DNA of 64,000 nucleotides from positions 248,001 through 312,000 of the forward strand of contig NZ_JAJUBB010000001.1 in assembly GCF_028683135.1 (NCBI RefSeq), read 5' to 3'. Position numbers and translations under genes: made by a program. The DNA comes from Enterovibrio qingdaonensis (GTDB lineage: Bacteria > Pseudomonadota > Gammaproteobacteria > Enterobacterales > Vibrionaceae). Within the stretch, counting starts at the first letter, position 1, and the number at the start of each line of letters is the position of its first letter. This document shows, in pieces, positions 35,855 to 45,188 of the stretch. The notes under the pieces were generated by a model. That model was not told the origin of the DNA and ran no database searches. It saw only the letters and a list, made by a program, of their open reading frames with translations.

Positions 35855-36502
35855 TCAAGTGATTGCTAAGAAAAAGCCCCATAGTGCTGCAATTATCACG
35901 ACTAGACCCGTTAATACCATGCCAAAAACACGAAACTTGAACGGTTCAACTTCTTGGCTTACACCATATGCATGCAGTAGTCGGCCTAGCACAAGTGTCG
36001 CGCCCAACACATGCAGCCCCGCTATAAACGAAGTACCTTGCAATTCCACCAACAAAATTAAAACCAAGGTAAATGGCACGTACTCAGAAAAGTTACTGTG
36101 CGCACGAATCGCTTTGTTGAGCAACGCATTGCCACCATCGCCAAGCCCAACCTTAAACTCTTGGCGGAATCCAATGACTCTCTTTGCTAAATATACCCAA
36201 ACAACCTGAAGATGCTCGCATTCAGAGGTCATCAATGCGTTCAATTCGAGGCGAATTTCACGAGGAATAGTTATCCTATTTCCGTGAAATTTAACGATGA
36301 AGTGGGCGCATTGAAGGCCTCCCTTCGGGCGAGTTGACGGACGTCGTGCTCTTTGTTGTCCCTTTTTGATGGAGGTGACTACACCTGCAAAGGAACGCCG
36401 CGATCACAACACCCGTCAAACTCGCTGAATCCTGCATCTTCAGGTTGTTTAGGTATCGAGATAAATGAACGCCAGTATTGCGGCATAAATGGGTGTGACC
36501 AT
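35855..36502 (-). pseudogene. MAPEG-family membrane protein gene interrupted by a MITE
   Basis: The gene is in two parts. The 5' part (36502-36457, minus strand) starts with GGGAG and ATG and reads MVTPIYAAILAFIYL, a standard MAPEG N-terminus. The 264-bp element at 36193-36456 then interrupts it, with a stop just inside. The 3' part (from 36192 down to 35855) continues with LAKRVIGFRQEFKVGLGDGG, then AHSNFSEYVPFTLVLILLVE and further membrane spans. Joining the flanks restores one frame of about 127 codons, the normal MAPEG length. A frame opening inside the element (TTG at 36244 or ATG at 36232) could still express an N-terminally altered 125-129-aa product, but it lacks a good ribosome site. 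Confidence 0.85.
36193..36456. mobile_element. 264-bp MITE-like element in the MAPEG gene
   Basis: The element is bounded by 23-bp terminal inverted repeats, 36193-36215 and 36434-36456, that match at 22 of 23 positions (left end begins ATACCCAAACAACCTG). Inside is a long hairpin: AATTTCACG and CGTGAAATT with paired flanks at about 36252-36292. It codes for no transposase. No clear target-site duplication is seen. A similar terminal sequence lies at 48256-48278. It resembles the short mobile repeats common in Vibrio genomes, moved by a transposase elsewhere. Confidence 0.85.
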
Positions 36503-36531
36503 CCTTGTCTCCCTATGAACTTAGTACAGTG

Positions 36532-37383
36532 TTAAATCCGACCAGTGACACTATCGAATGCCTGTTTCAACGGGTCGCTCTTTAACACTCGGCCGTGCCC
36601 CAAGCCTTCCGTCGCAAACAGCGAAACATGCTCAAATTGCGTGGCTTCTTCCGATACCGAAAACGGCGCGAACCTGTCTCCTTTATCATGAACAATCGTC
36701 ACCGCACCTTGGCGGTTAGATAGCTTAGTAAACGGATCGATACTCTCTAGCGTAACGTTGTACTGCCTGCCTACATCATCGATCACTTCGCGAAATAGCT
36801 TCATTGAGTAACCCGACGCCTTTACCGTACCGAAAAGGTTATCCCAATATTTCAGCACAGGTGCAACGAGAATGACCGGCTTCGACTTCAAACTTGGGTG
36901 TTCACTTTCCAGTAAGGTGGCACCGCCCATTGAATGAGCTATCACACCTTCTATTCTTTCCTGACTATTTAAAATACCGTCTAACGCGTTAAGAAATGCA
37001 GGAATACTGCCTTCTTTGCCCTCACTTTTGCCATGAGCAGGATGATCATAGGCTAATGCGGTAAAACCCGCTTCCGCGATGTATTCCATTAACGGAAAAA
37101 ACTGATTAGCAGAACCTGACCATCCATGTGTCAAAACCCAAGTGGGGCCCGACCCAAGCTGATAGGTCATCATTTTCCCTTCTAGGGTTTCGACCGCTTC
37201 TATTTTCATCGCATCCGGTGTTGGATTTAGCTCTCTTCCTTTTACCGGCGTTAGAAACAACTTACGTGCCGTTTTCAGCGCGTGTTTAGGAGCGAGCTTG
37301 TGATGAAGCTTGCTTGCGATACTGATGGCACCGCGTTTGAAACTAAAACGCCTGTTTGTGCCGAAATAAATTTTGCTACTCAT
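36532..37383 (-). CDS. Alpha/beta-fold hydrolase
   Basis: This 283-aa enzyme has the oxyanion region LTHGWSGSANQ, the LAYDHPAHGKSEG loop, the nucleophile serine in AHSMGGA and a C-terminal catalytic His in GLGHGRVLK. An Asp for the triad lies in VHDKGDRFAPF. It is a lipase/esterase-like cytoplasmic hydrolase of unknown substrate. AAGGAG precedes the ATG. An operator-like motif shared with the tetR gene upstream overlaps its promoter region (37399-37414), so the TetR protein probably controls it. Confidence 0.88.
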   Translation of the reverse strand: MSSKIYFGTNRRFSFKRGAISIASKLHHKLAPKHALKTARKLFLTPVKGRELNPTPDAMKIEAVETLEGKMMTYQLGSGPTWVLTHGWSGSANQFFPLMEYIAEAGFTALAYDHPAHGKSEGKEGSIPAFLNALDGILNSQERIEGVIAHSMGGATLLESEHPSLKSKPVILVAPVLKYWDNLFGTVKASGYSMKLFREVIDDVGRQYNVTLESIDPFTKLSNRQGAVTIVHDKGDRFAPFSVSEEATQFEHVSLFATEGLGHGRVLKSDPLKQAFDSVTGRI

Positions 37384-37398
37384 GCTCGACTCCTTTTT

Positions 37399-37414
37399 CG
37401 AACGGTCGTGCTAT
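37399..37414 (-). promoter_or_regulatory. TetR operator upstream of the hydrolase
   Basis: On the minus strand ATAGCACGACCGTTCG differs by one base from the motif before the tetR gene. It lies 16-31 bases before the hydrolase start codon. The repeated 16-mer predicts that the TetR protein represses both genes. Confidence 0.65.
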
Positions 37415-37429
37415 TTTGATTTTAAAAAT

Positions 37430-37452
37430 AGGCAGGCTATATAACTGCCTGC
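37430..37452 (-). terminator. Terminator of the tetR gene
   Basis: GCAGGC (37432-37437) and GCCTGC (37447-37452) form a stem on the minus strand, followed by TATTTTTAAAA. It separates the tetR transcript from the hydrolase. Confidence 0.7.
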
Positions 37453-37463
37453 TTTATTCTGCT

Positions 37464-38054
37464 TTAGCGTTTAATCACGCGGAATAGATCGTCAATCCCT
37501 AACCAGAACCGTTGGCCGTGTTCAGTTTCTAAATCGAGCTTTCTGAAAAGGTGGCTGCTCAGGTACAAACCATAAAGCTTATACACCAACTGCCAGCAAT
37601 CTAGCTCGGGATCAAACTCGCCTGCTTCAATCCCTTTTTCGAACTGAATATGCAAATAACTCAGCCACTTGTTTGTCGTCGCTTCAAGTGCTTGCTGCAT
37701 AACGTCGTCGTTATTCGACTTTTCCCGCCATGCATCCAGAAACATACAGCTTCCTTGAAATGAACCGTTCCACGACATCCAGTTGTCCATTAAATGGCGA
37801 ATCTTGCTCTCTAAACTCGCATGCTGAGTTTCACGAACGGGTGCGATTACTCTTTCTGCAAATCGCTCTCCTGCATACCAGACAACTGCTGCTTGTAGGT
37901 TCGAGCGCGCGTTAAAATGCGCAAACAACCCACTTTTTGACATGCCAACGCGTTTAGCAAGCTCACCAATGGTCAGGCTTTCTAACCCCTCATCACTGGC
38001 CATATCAAAGGCAACGGTTAAGATTTGCTCTCGTGTTTGCTTTTTCTTACTCAT
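37464..38054 (-). CDS. TetR-family transcriptional regulator
   Basis: This 196-aa repressor has the TetR helix-turn-helix at about residues 25-45 (LTIGELAKRVGMSKSGLFAHF) and a ligand-binding helical domain after it. Its own promoter region has CGAACGTTCG as part of a 16-mer that recurs before the hydrolase gene downstream, which indicates autoregulation and control of that gene. The ligand is unknown. Confidence 0.9.
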   Translation of the reverse strand: MSKKKQTREQILTVAFDMASDEGLESLTIGELAKRVGMSKSGLFAHFNARSNLQAAVVWYAGERFAERVIAPVRETQHASLESKIRHLMDNWMSWNGSFQGSCMFLDAWREKSNNDDVMQQALEATTNKWLSYLHIQFEKGIEAGEFDPELDCWQLVYKLYGLYLSSHLFRKLDLETEHGQRFWLGIDDLFRVIKR

Positions 38055-38086
38055 AACGAAACTTCTGTTATCGGCTCAGTAAATTT

Positions 38087-38102
38087 ATAGCACGAACGTT
38101 CG
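38087..38102 (+). promoter_or_regulatory. TetR operator upstream of its own gene
   Basis: ATAGCACGAACGTTCG contains the perfect 10-bp palindrome CGAACGTTCG at 38093-38102 and lies 33 bp before the tetR start. One base differs from the copy at 37399-37414 (read on the other strand). Confidence 0.65.
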
Positions 38103-38170
38103 ATTTATCAACCGCACATCTATCTGGTCAGAGTTGTATCACCTTCCATCCACAGTACATAGAACAATAA

Positions 38171-38195
38171 AAGCCGCTGAATTCAGCGGCTTTTT
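38171..38195. terminator. Bidirectional terminator after katG
   Basis: The perfect 22-bp palindrome made of AAGCCGCTGAA and TTCAGCGGCTT (38171-38192) has T-tracts on both strands. It ends katG. Confidence 0.85.
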
Positions 38196-38208
38196 CTTTT
38201 GCTAGCGT

Positions 38209-40425
<2,217 letters not shown>

Positions 40426-40632
40426 TTATTTATAGTTTTATCGAGAGACAGTATCCAATTGGAAGTACCGACCAATGTGATAGATAAATCCGATAGAATT
40501 TTCCATTGCGAAATAAACACATAAATTCAATCACTTAATGCCACGATCGAAAATCAGTTTTACGACAGGCCATTCATTTGTAAGGAACACGTGAATTAAT
40601 AATGCTCACTAACATACTGTTTGAACGAAAAA

Positions 40633-40653
40633 AGCCCTGCTATGCAGGGCTTA
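40633..40653 (-). terminator. Terminator of the chitinase gene
   Basis: AAGCCCTGC and GCAGGGCTT flank a 3-base loop. On the minus strand TTTTTTCG follows directly after the chitinase stop. Confidence 0.85.
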
Positions 40654-40673
40654 AAACGGTGTATCATTTGAGC

Positions 40674-43019
40674 TTAGATTTGCTCCCAAGGTCCCCACGC
40701 TGAACCAGGTACATCACCTTTCGTCCACCATTTCGCTTTGTAAGTAACGCCTTGGTAAGTTGCAGTATCACCGCCGTTGTAGACTTTACCCGCACTCCAA
40801 TCTTTCGTAGTGCCATCGTCTACCGCAACCCAAACCGCAGAAGAACCAGGTTCCTCGCCTTTTGTCCACCATTGCGCGGTGTACTCAACGCCACCATGAA
40901 CAACTTTGTCGCCATTGTTGTAGATGGTGTTTGGATCCCACGTGCTGTCAACGGGTCCAGTATCACCTTTCACGTTAACCGTTACAGTTGAAGAAACACT
41001 TTCAGTACCATCGGTAACCGTAACAACCACGGACAAAGTACTGTCGGTCGTTGAAGCTTCCGTTGGTACGGTAACAACAGCCGCGTTTCCAGTCTGCGCA
41101 ACCGTACCCAAAGATGACGTAATAGTCAGGGTATCATTATCGACATCGGTCGCTGAGACGTTAATCGTGGCTGAATCACCCGCGTTCACATCAACAGATG
41201 CTGGTGTAGTCAATTCGGGTGCTGTATTTTCAACAACGCCACTGCCTACAACATTTACCACAACGCTTGCAGCATCAGATTTCTTACCATCGCTAACAGT
41301 AACGGTTACTGTTTCGGTAAGGTCTGTTGCAGTGTTCGGTGCTTGATAAGTAACTGTCGCTGAGCCATTACCGTTATCAACCACTGTTGCACCTTGCGCT
41401 GCAAAGCTTAGTGCATCGCCATCCGCATCGGTCGCCGTCACAACAAAGCTAACCACTTCACCAGAATTCACACTCTGTGCGCCTGGCACGGTAATGACAG
41501 GTGCTTCATTAGGAATGATGTTTTGGCTAAATACAGTGTCGATTTGCTCTGCAAGCGGTGAGCGTAGGTTCGTACATTGCTTCAGCTTAGAGCCGTAGTT
41601 GATAAACGTACCTTCACATTGAATATCACCGTGTACTTGCCAAACAATGATACCGCCAAGGTCATTGTTCACGATGTACTCTGCTTTCTTGCGAATCGAG
41701 TCTGGGTCATCATAGCTCAGGAAGTATTTACCTTTAACAGCGTAAGGTACTTCGGCGTTTGCATCCCACAAGTGCTCCCAGCCAGTTTGCTTGATGATGT
41801 AGTTGTAGTTAGGTTGCCCTTCAAACGCAGCCCAGTTTGTCAGGTCTGCTGCTGAAACAGACGGTCCATCTACAGAGAAGTTAACGTTGCGCTTGTCAGT
41901 TGGTGCACCTAAATAGGCGTTTGCTTCTGTCGTTTGAACACCGCGACCGTAGAACGCTGCACCGAAGTTGATTTGGTTCGATGGAATACCACGAACATTC
42001 ACCATCCAGTTTTTAAGCGTGTCTAGGTTAAGACCTGGGAACTCTTCTTCTGTGTACGGGTAAAGTGGGGAGTTATGGCCCGCAACATTTGACCAACCGC
42101 CGTTCAGGTCGTAGGTCATCATGTTGAAGTAGTCCATTGAGTTCGACAAGCGGGCCCAATCATAGCCTTCCAATGCAGCTGGAACGGCTTTAAACGCAGC
42201 GGTCAGGAGTCTGTCGGGTCCAATTCGCTCACGAATATCATCCATCAACTGCTCAAAGTTTGCGTAATCCGCTTCCGTACCCTCAAAGTTCATACCACCT
42301 GAACCTGGGTATTCCCAATCGATATCAATACCGTGGAAACCCAACGCAATCAAACGGTCAACGTCTGCAAGGAAGCGTTCTTTCTTAATAGGATCTGCCG
42401 CCATTTCTGGGAAGTGCTTAGACATACTCCAGCCGCCAATTGATGCCATGACTTTGACACCCTTTTCATTGGCAAGATCGATCAGGCCCGGCGCACCACC
42501 TGCTTTCTTCAGAGGAATCGGCATTTGCCCCGTCACGCCAGTAGGCTCATGTCTCCAACCGCGGCCGTCTTTTACAAACCCTTGCGCCTGAACTTTAGCC
42601 AGCTGTTCTGCTTGCCAAGGTTCGTTTCCTGGATACTCATGAATGTATTCCAGCTCACCCCATAGAATGTGGAAATCCCAGCTAGAGTAGACATCAGGGT
42701 GTAGCAATGGACCCGGCTCTTGTACCGAGTTGGGTTGGTAAATACTTTTGTTTCTTAAATCACCACTGTGCAAAGAACCATCTTTGGCGACACCAAAGAA
42801 AGAAAAGTTAAGGATTGAGTAGATATCCATATCTACGTTCAAATGCGTGGCTTCGCCTTTAACGCTAAACCCTGCATCTGTTCCCTTCCATGCTTCCCAT
42901 TGTGTCAAATACCCAATGACAGCCTTATCGTGAGAAGGCGCTGCTTGCAAGGTTGCGCTCATGCCTAGGGCACCGGCTACACATGCAGCAATCGCTGTGA
43001 ACTTAATGTTCTTATTCAT
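40674..43019 (-). CDS. Secreted GH18 chitinase with two CBM5/12 modules
   Basis: This 781-aa enzyme hydrolyses chitin. It has a signal peptide (about residues 1-27, cleavage after LQA), a GH18 domain (about 30-490) with the catalytic motif GIDIDWEYPG (D232, D234, E236), two Ig- or cadherin-like repeats of about 90 residues (starting at NEAPVITVPG and NTAPELTTPA), and two chitin-binding CBM5/12 modules at the C-terminus, each with a WWTKGEEPG- or WWTKGDVPG-type core. The layout resembles secreted Vibrio chitinases. Regulation may involve the 43020-43725 region, which contains an orphan terminator. Confidence 0.95.
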   Translation of the reverse strand: MNKNIKFTAIAACVAGALGMSATLQAAPSHDKAVIGYLTQWEAWKGTDAGFSVKGEATHLNVDMDIYSILNFSFFGVAKDGSLHSGDLRNKSIYQPNSVQEPGPLLHPDVYSSWDFHILWGELEYIHEYPGNEPWQAEQLAKVQAQGFVKDGRGWRHEPTGVTGQMPIPLKKAGGAPGLIDLANEKGVKVMASIGGWSMSKHFPEMAADPIKKERFLADVDRLIALGFHGIDIDWEYPGSGGMNFEGTEADYANFEQLMDDIRERIGPDRLLTAAFKAVPAALEGYDWARLSNSMDYFNMMTYDLNGGWSNVAGHNSPLYPYTEEEFPGLNLDTLKNWMVNVRGIPSNQINFGAAFYGRGVQTTEANAYLGAPTDKRNVNFSVDGPSVSAADLTNWAAFEGQPNYNYIIKQTGWEHLWDANAEVPYAVKGKYFLSYDDPDSIRKKAEYIVNNDLGGIIVWQVHGDIQCEGTFINYGSKLKQCTNLRSPLAEQIDTVFSQNIIPNEAPVITVPGAQSVNSGEVVSFVVTATDADGDALSFAAQGATVVDNGNGSATVTYQAPNTATDLTETVTVTVSDGKKSDAASVVVNVVGSGVVENTAPELTTPASVDVNAGDSATINVSATDVDNDTLTITSSLGTVAQTGNAAVVTVPTEASTTDSTLSVVVTVTDGTESVSSTVTVNVKGDTGPVDSTWDPNTIYNNGDKVVHGGVEYTAQWWTKGEEPGSSAVWVAVDDGTTKDWSAGKVYNGGDTATYQGVTYKAKWWTKGDVPGSAWGPWEQI

Positions 43020-43290
43020 TTATTATTCTCCACGTCCTGGATTATGGTGTAATTTCACCAGCAACTACTTTTCCACCACTTAATTTTTGACGCGAATATA
43101 TTTGTTAAAGTTTGGCACCCTCATTCATAATGAAACATCTCAATTACATTTTGTTTCTTGGTTTTTTGCACCAGAGCAACGAATTTAGACAGAATAAATA
43201 AGCAATACTGCATCGCACCCAGCCAAATACCAAGATTTATCGTTTGCATCGTGTTGCAGCATTAATTTAACAGAACCGTTAATTCGACGT

Positions 43291-43326
43291 AAAAAAAAGC
43301 TCCGTCCTTAACAAAGGAAGCGGAGC
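43291..43326 (-). terminator. Orphan minus-strand terminator upstream of the chitinase
   Basis: GCTCCG-TCCTT (43299-43309) pairs with AAGGA-(AG bulge)-CGGAGC (43314-43326), and eight T follow on the minus strand. No minus-strand gene ends here: the nearest gene upstream on that strand is beyond two plus-strand genes. Either a small RNA ends here or it attenuates a long chitinase leader. The rest of 43020-43725 has no gene I can support. Confidence 0.7.
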
Positions 43327-43725
43327 ATAACTGAGATTAAAATATGCGCTAATAAATAACACTCCTAAACAAGAGTGGTTAGTGAAAGCTGTGCATGAGC
43401 ACATTTAACGTATTGCAAACAACATACCAACCTTTTAAAAGATAGATAAAGCAACCCTTCCCACCAGTTCCTCACAATTTCAATCACATAAAGCGTCAAC
43501 TATGGCGCAGACATTGCACCAAATAGATGCAAAAAACATCAATTCCCGAAAAGAAAGTATGCTCGATATGGTGGTAATTAACGCACTTCACTTTATTAAC
43601 CCGCCTGAATTTATTTAGACCAGTAAATATACATCTTTTAAATACTTGGAATTTTATATTGACGCAAACGTTTGCTTCAGTATGATTCGCCAGAAATTTA
43701 CTCCCTGTCCGCAAGGTCGACAAAA

Positions 43726-44526
43726 ATGTTTAAGAATATCGCCTCACTTTCTCTGCTTATTTCTTCTTCAGTTATGGCAACAGAGCAACCCATTTTAATC
43801 CAAGGCGCGATGGACATTGAAACCAACGTCCTCATTGCTGCGTTAGAAAACGCAAAAGAATCAGAACGTGGTTCATGGACATTTTGGGAAGGAAAAATTA
43901 ACGGGCACCCAATCGTTATTTCTCGCACTGAAATCGGCTTAGCAAATGCAGCTGCATCTACCACATTAGGTATCGAGTTGTTCAACCCAAAAGCCATCAT
44001 CAACCAAGGCACTGCGGGGGGGCATGATCCGGAACTCTATCGTGGTGATATTGTTGTAGGTGCACGTAGCTTCAATATGGGGGCATACAAAGTCGCCTAT
44101 ACGGAAAAAGGAAAAGGGATTCACCCAGAGAAGTGGGAAAATTTTGACGTTGTTATGCGTCTTCGCAAAGAAGGTGAGTTAGTTAACTTCAGTCACTATG
44201 ATGCGGATGACGCACTTCTTGCTCATACGCTGAGTTACACCGACGCATACAAACACGGCAAAATCGTATCAGGTGTAATTGGCACTGCCGATGAATGGAA
44301 CCGCGAAGTTGACCGTATCAACTGGTTTCACGAAAAACTCGGTACCTCGGTTGAAGAAATGGAAACATCAGCTGCCGCTCTTGTCGCAGAAGCATACGAC
44401 GTACCTTTTGTGAGCATCCGAGTATTATCAAATACAGACCAACATAACCAAGATTTCGACCCTGCCACCGCAACGCATTGTCAGGAGTTTGTTCTTGATG
44501 TAGTTAAAGGTCTCGTTGCTCAGTAA
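43726..44526 (+). CDS. Secreted 5'-methylthioadenosine/S-adenosylhomocysteine nucleosidase
   Basis: This 266-aa protein belongs to the PNP/MTAN fold and cleaves the N-glycosidic bond of methylthioadenosine or SAH. Family markers are [55 protein letters not shown] (the substrate-contacting Met-Glu) and [10 protein letters not shown]. Unlike the usual cytoplasmic enzyme, it starts with a signal peptide ([18 protein letters not shown]), so it acts in the periplasm, perhaps in salvage of external nucleosides. The frame extends to 43672, but the ATG at 43726 fits the signal peptide. It is monocistronic as far as seen. Confidence 0.88.
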   Translation: MFKNIASLSLLISSSVMATEQPILIQGAMDIETNVLIAALENAKESERGSWTFWEGKINGHPIVISRTEIGLANAAASTTLGIELFNPKAIINQGTAGGHDPELYRGDIVVGARSFNMGAYKVAYTEKGKGIHPEKWENFDVVMRLRKEGELVNFSHYDADDALLAHTLSYTDAYKHGKIVSGVIGTADEWNREVDRINWFHEKLGTSVEEMETSAAALVAEAYDVPFVSIRVLSNTDQHNQDFDPATATHCQEFVLDVVKGLVAQ

Positions 44527-44674
44527 AACGCTAGGGGCTTCTGCCCCTTTCTCTCTCTTCTATTCCCCCAGAGCTTGCAACATATTGACTCATAATATTG
44601 ATTCCATTTCTCGTAATGGTTTTACATAATGAATGCAGCTTGGCATTAGCCTTATCAACAGAAAGAGAGTCATT

Positions 44675-45145
44675 ATGGATTTTGCATTACCCCTCGCTAT
44701 TGTTGTTCTTATCGTTTTAATTTACCTCAACCGCCAAAAATCGATGAAAGCAGCAGCTGAAAACAAAGAAGCGGGTGACGCGTACTTATCTCAAAACGGA
44801 CAGGAAGAAGGCGTAGAAACTACAGCGTCAGGCCTTCAATACAAGGTTCTTGAAGCGGGCGAAGGTGACACACATCCAACCGCAACGTCAAAAGTAAAAG
44901 TGCATTACCACGGAACCTTAATTGATGGCACTGTCTTCGACAGCTCAGTACAACGTGGCGAGCCCATTGAGTTTGGTTTGAACCAAGTTATTAGAGGGTG
45001 GACCGAAGGTGTTCAACTGATGAAAAAAGGTGAAAAAACCCGATTTTTCATCCCTGCTGACTTAGCGTATGGCAATCGTGCAGCCGGCATCATAAAACCA
45101 GGATCTACATTGATTTTTGATATTGAGCTACTCGATTTCAAATAA
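44675..45145 (+). CDS. Membrane-anchored FKBP-type peptidyl-prolyl isomerase
   Basis: This 156-aa protein has one N-terminal membrane anchor (DFALPLAIVVLIVLIYL) and a C-terminal FKBP domain of about 90 residues with VKVHYHGTLIDGTVFDSS, GLNQVIRGWTEG and FFIPADLAYGNRAAG. It catalyses cis-trans isomerisation of prolyl bonds, probably facing the periplasm. The longer frame from 44633 lacks a ribosome site; the ATG at 44675 follows AGAGAG. A strong terminator follows. Confidence 0.9.
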   Translation: MDFALPLAIVVLIVLIYLNRQKSMKAAAENKEAGDAYLSQNGQEEGVETTASGLQYKVLEAGEGDTHPTATSKVKVHYHGTLIDGTVFDSSVQRGEPIEFGLNQVIRGWTEGVQLMKKGEKTRFFIPADLAYGNRAAGIIKPGSTLIFDIELLDFK

Positions 45146-45163
45146 TGGTTTGATGTTAAAAAA

Positions 45164-45188
45164 AACCGCGGTTTCCCGCGGTTTTTTT
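45164..45188. terminator. Bidirectional terminator
   Basis: AACCGCGG and CCGCGGTT flank a 4-base loop (45164-45183), with T-tracts on both strands. It ends the FKBP gene and the converging PTS-IIC/EAL gene, whose stop lies inside the right T-tract. Confidence 0.85.

Noticed and set aside
43496-43723. Minus-strand frame of 75 codons in the chitinase upstream region
   Set aside because: No ribosome site, no recognisable pattern, and it overlaps the start of the nucleosidase gene; treated as a chance frame.
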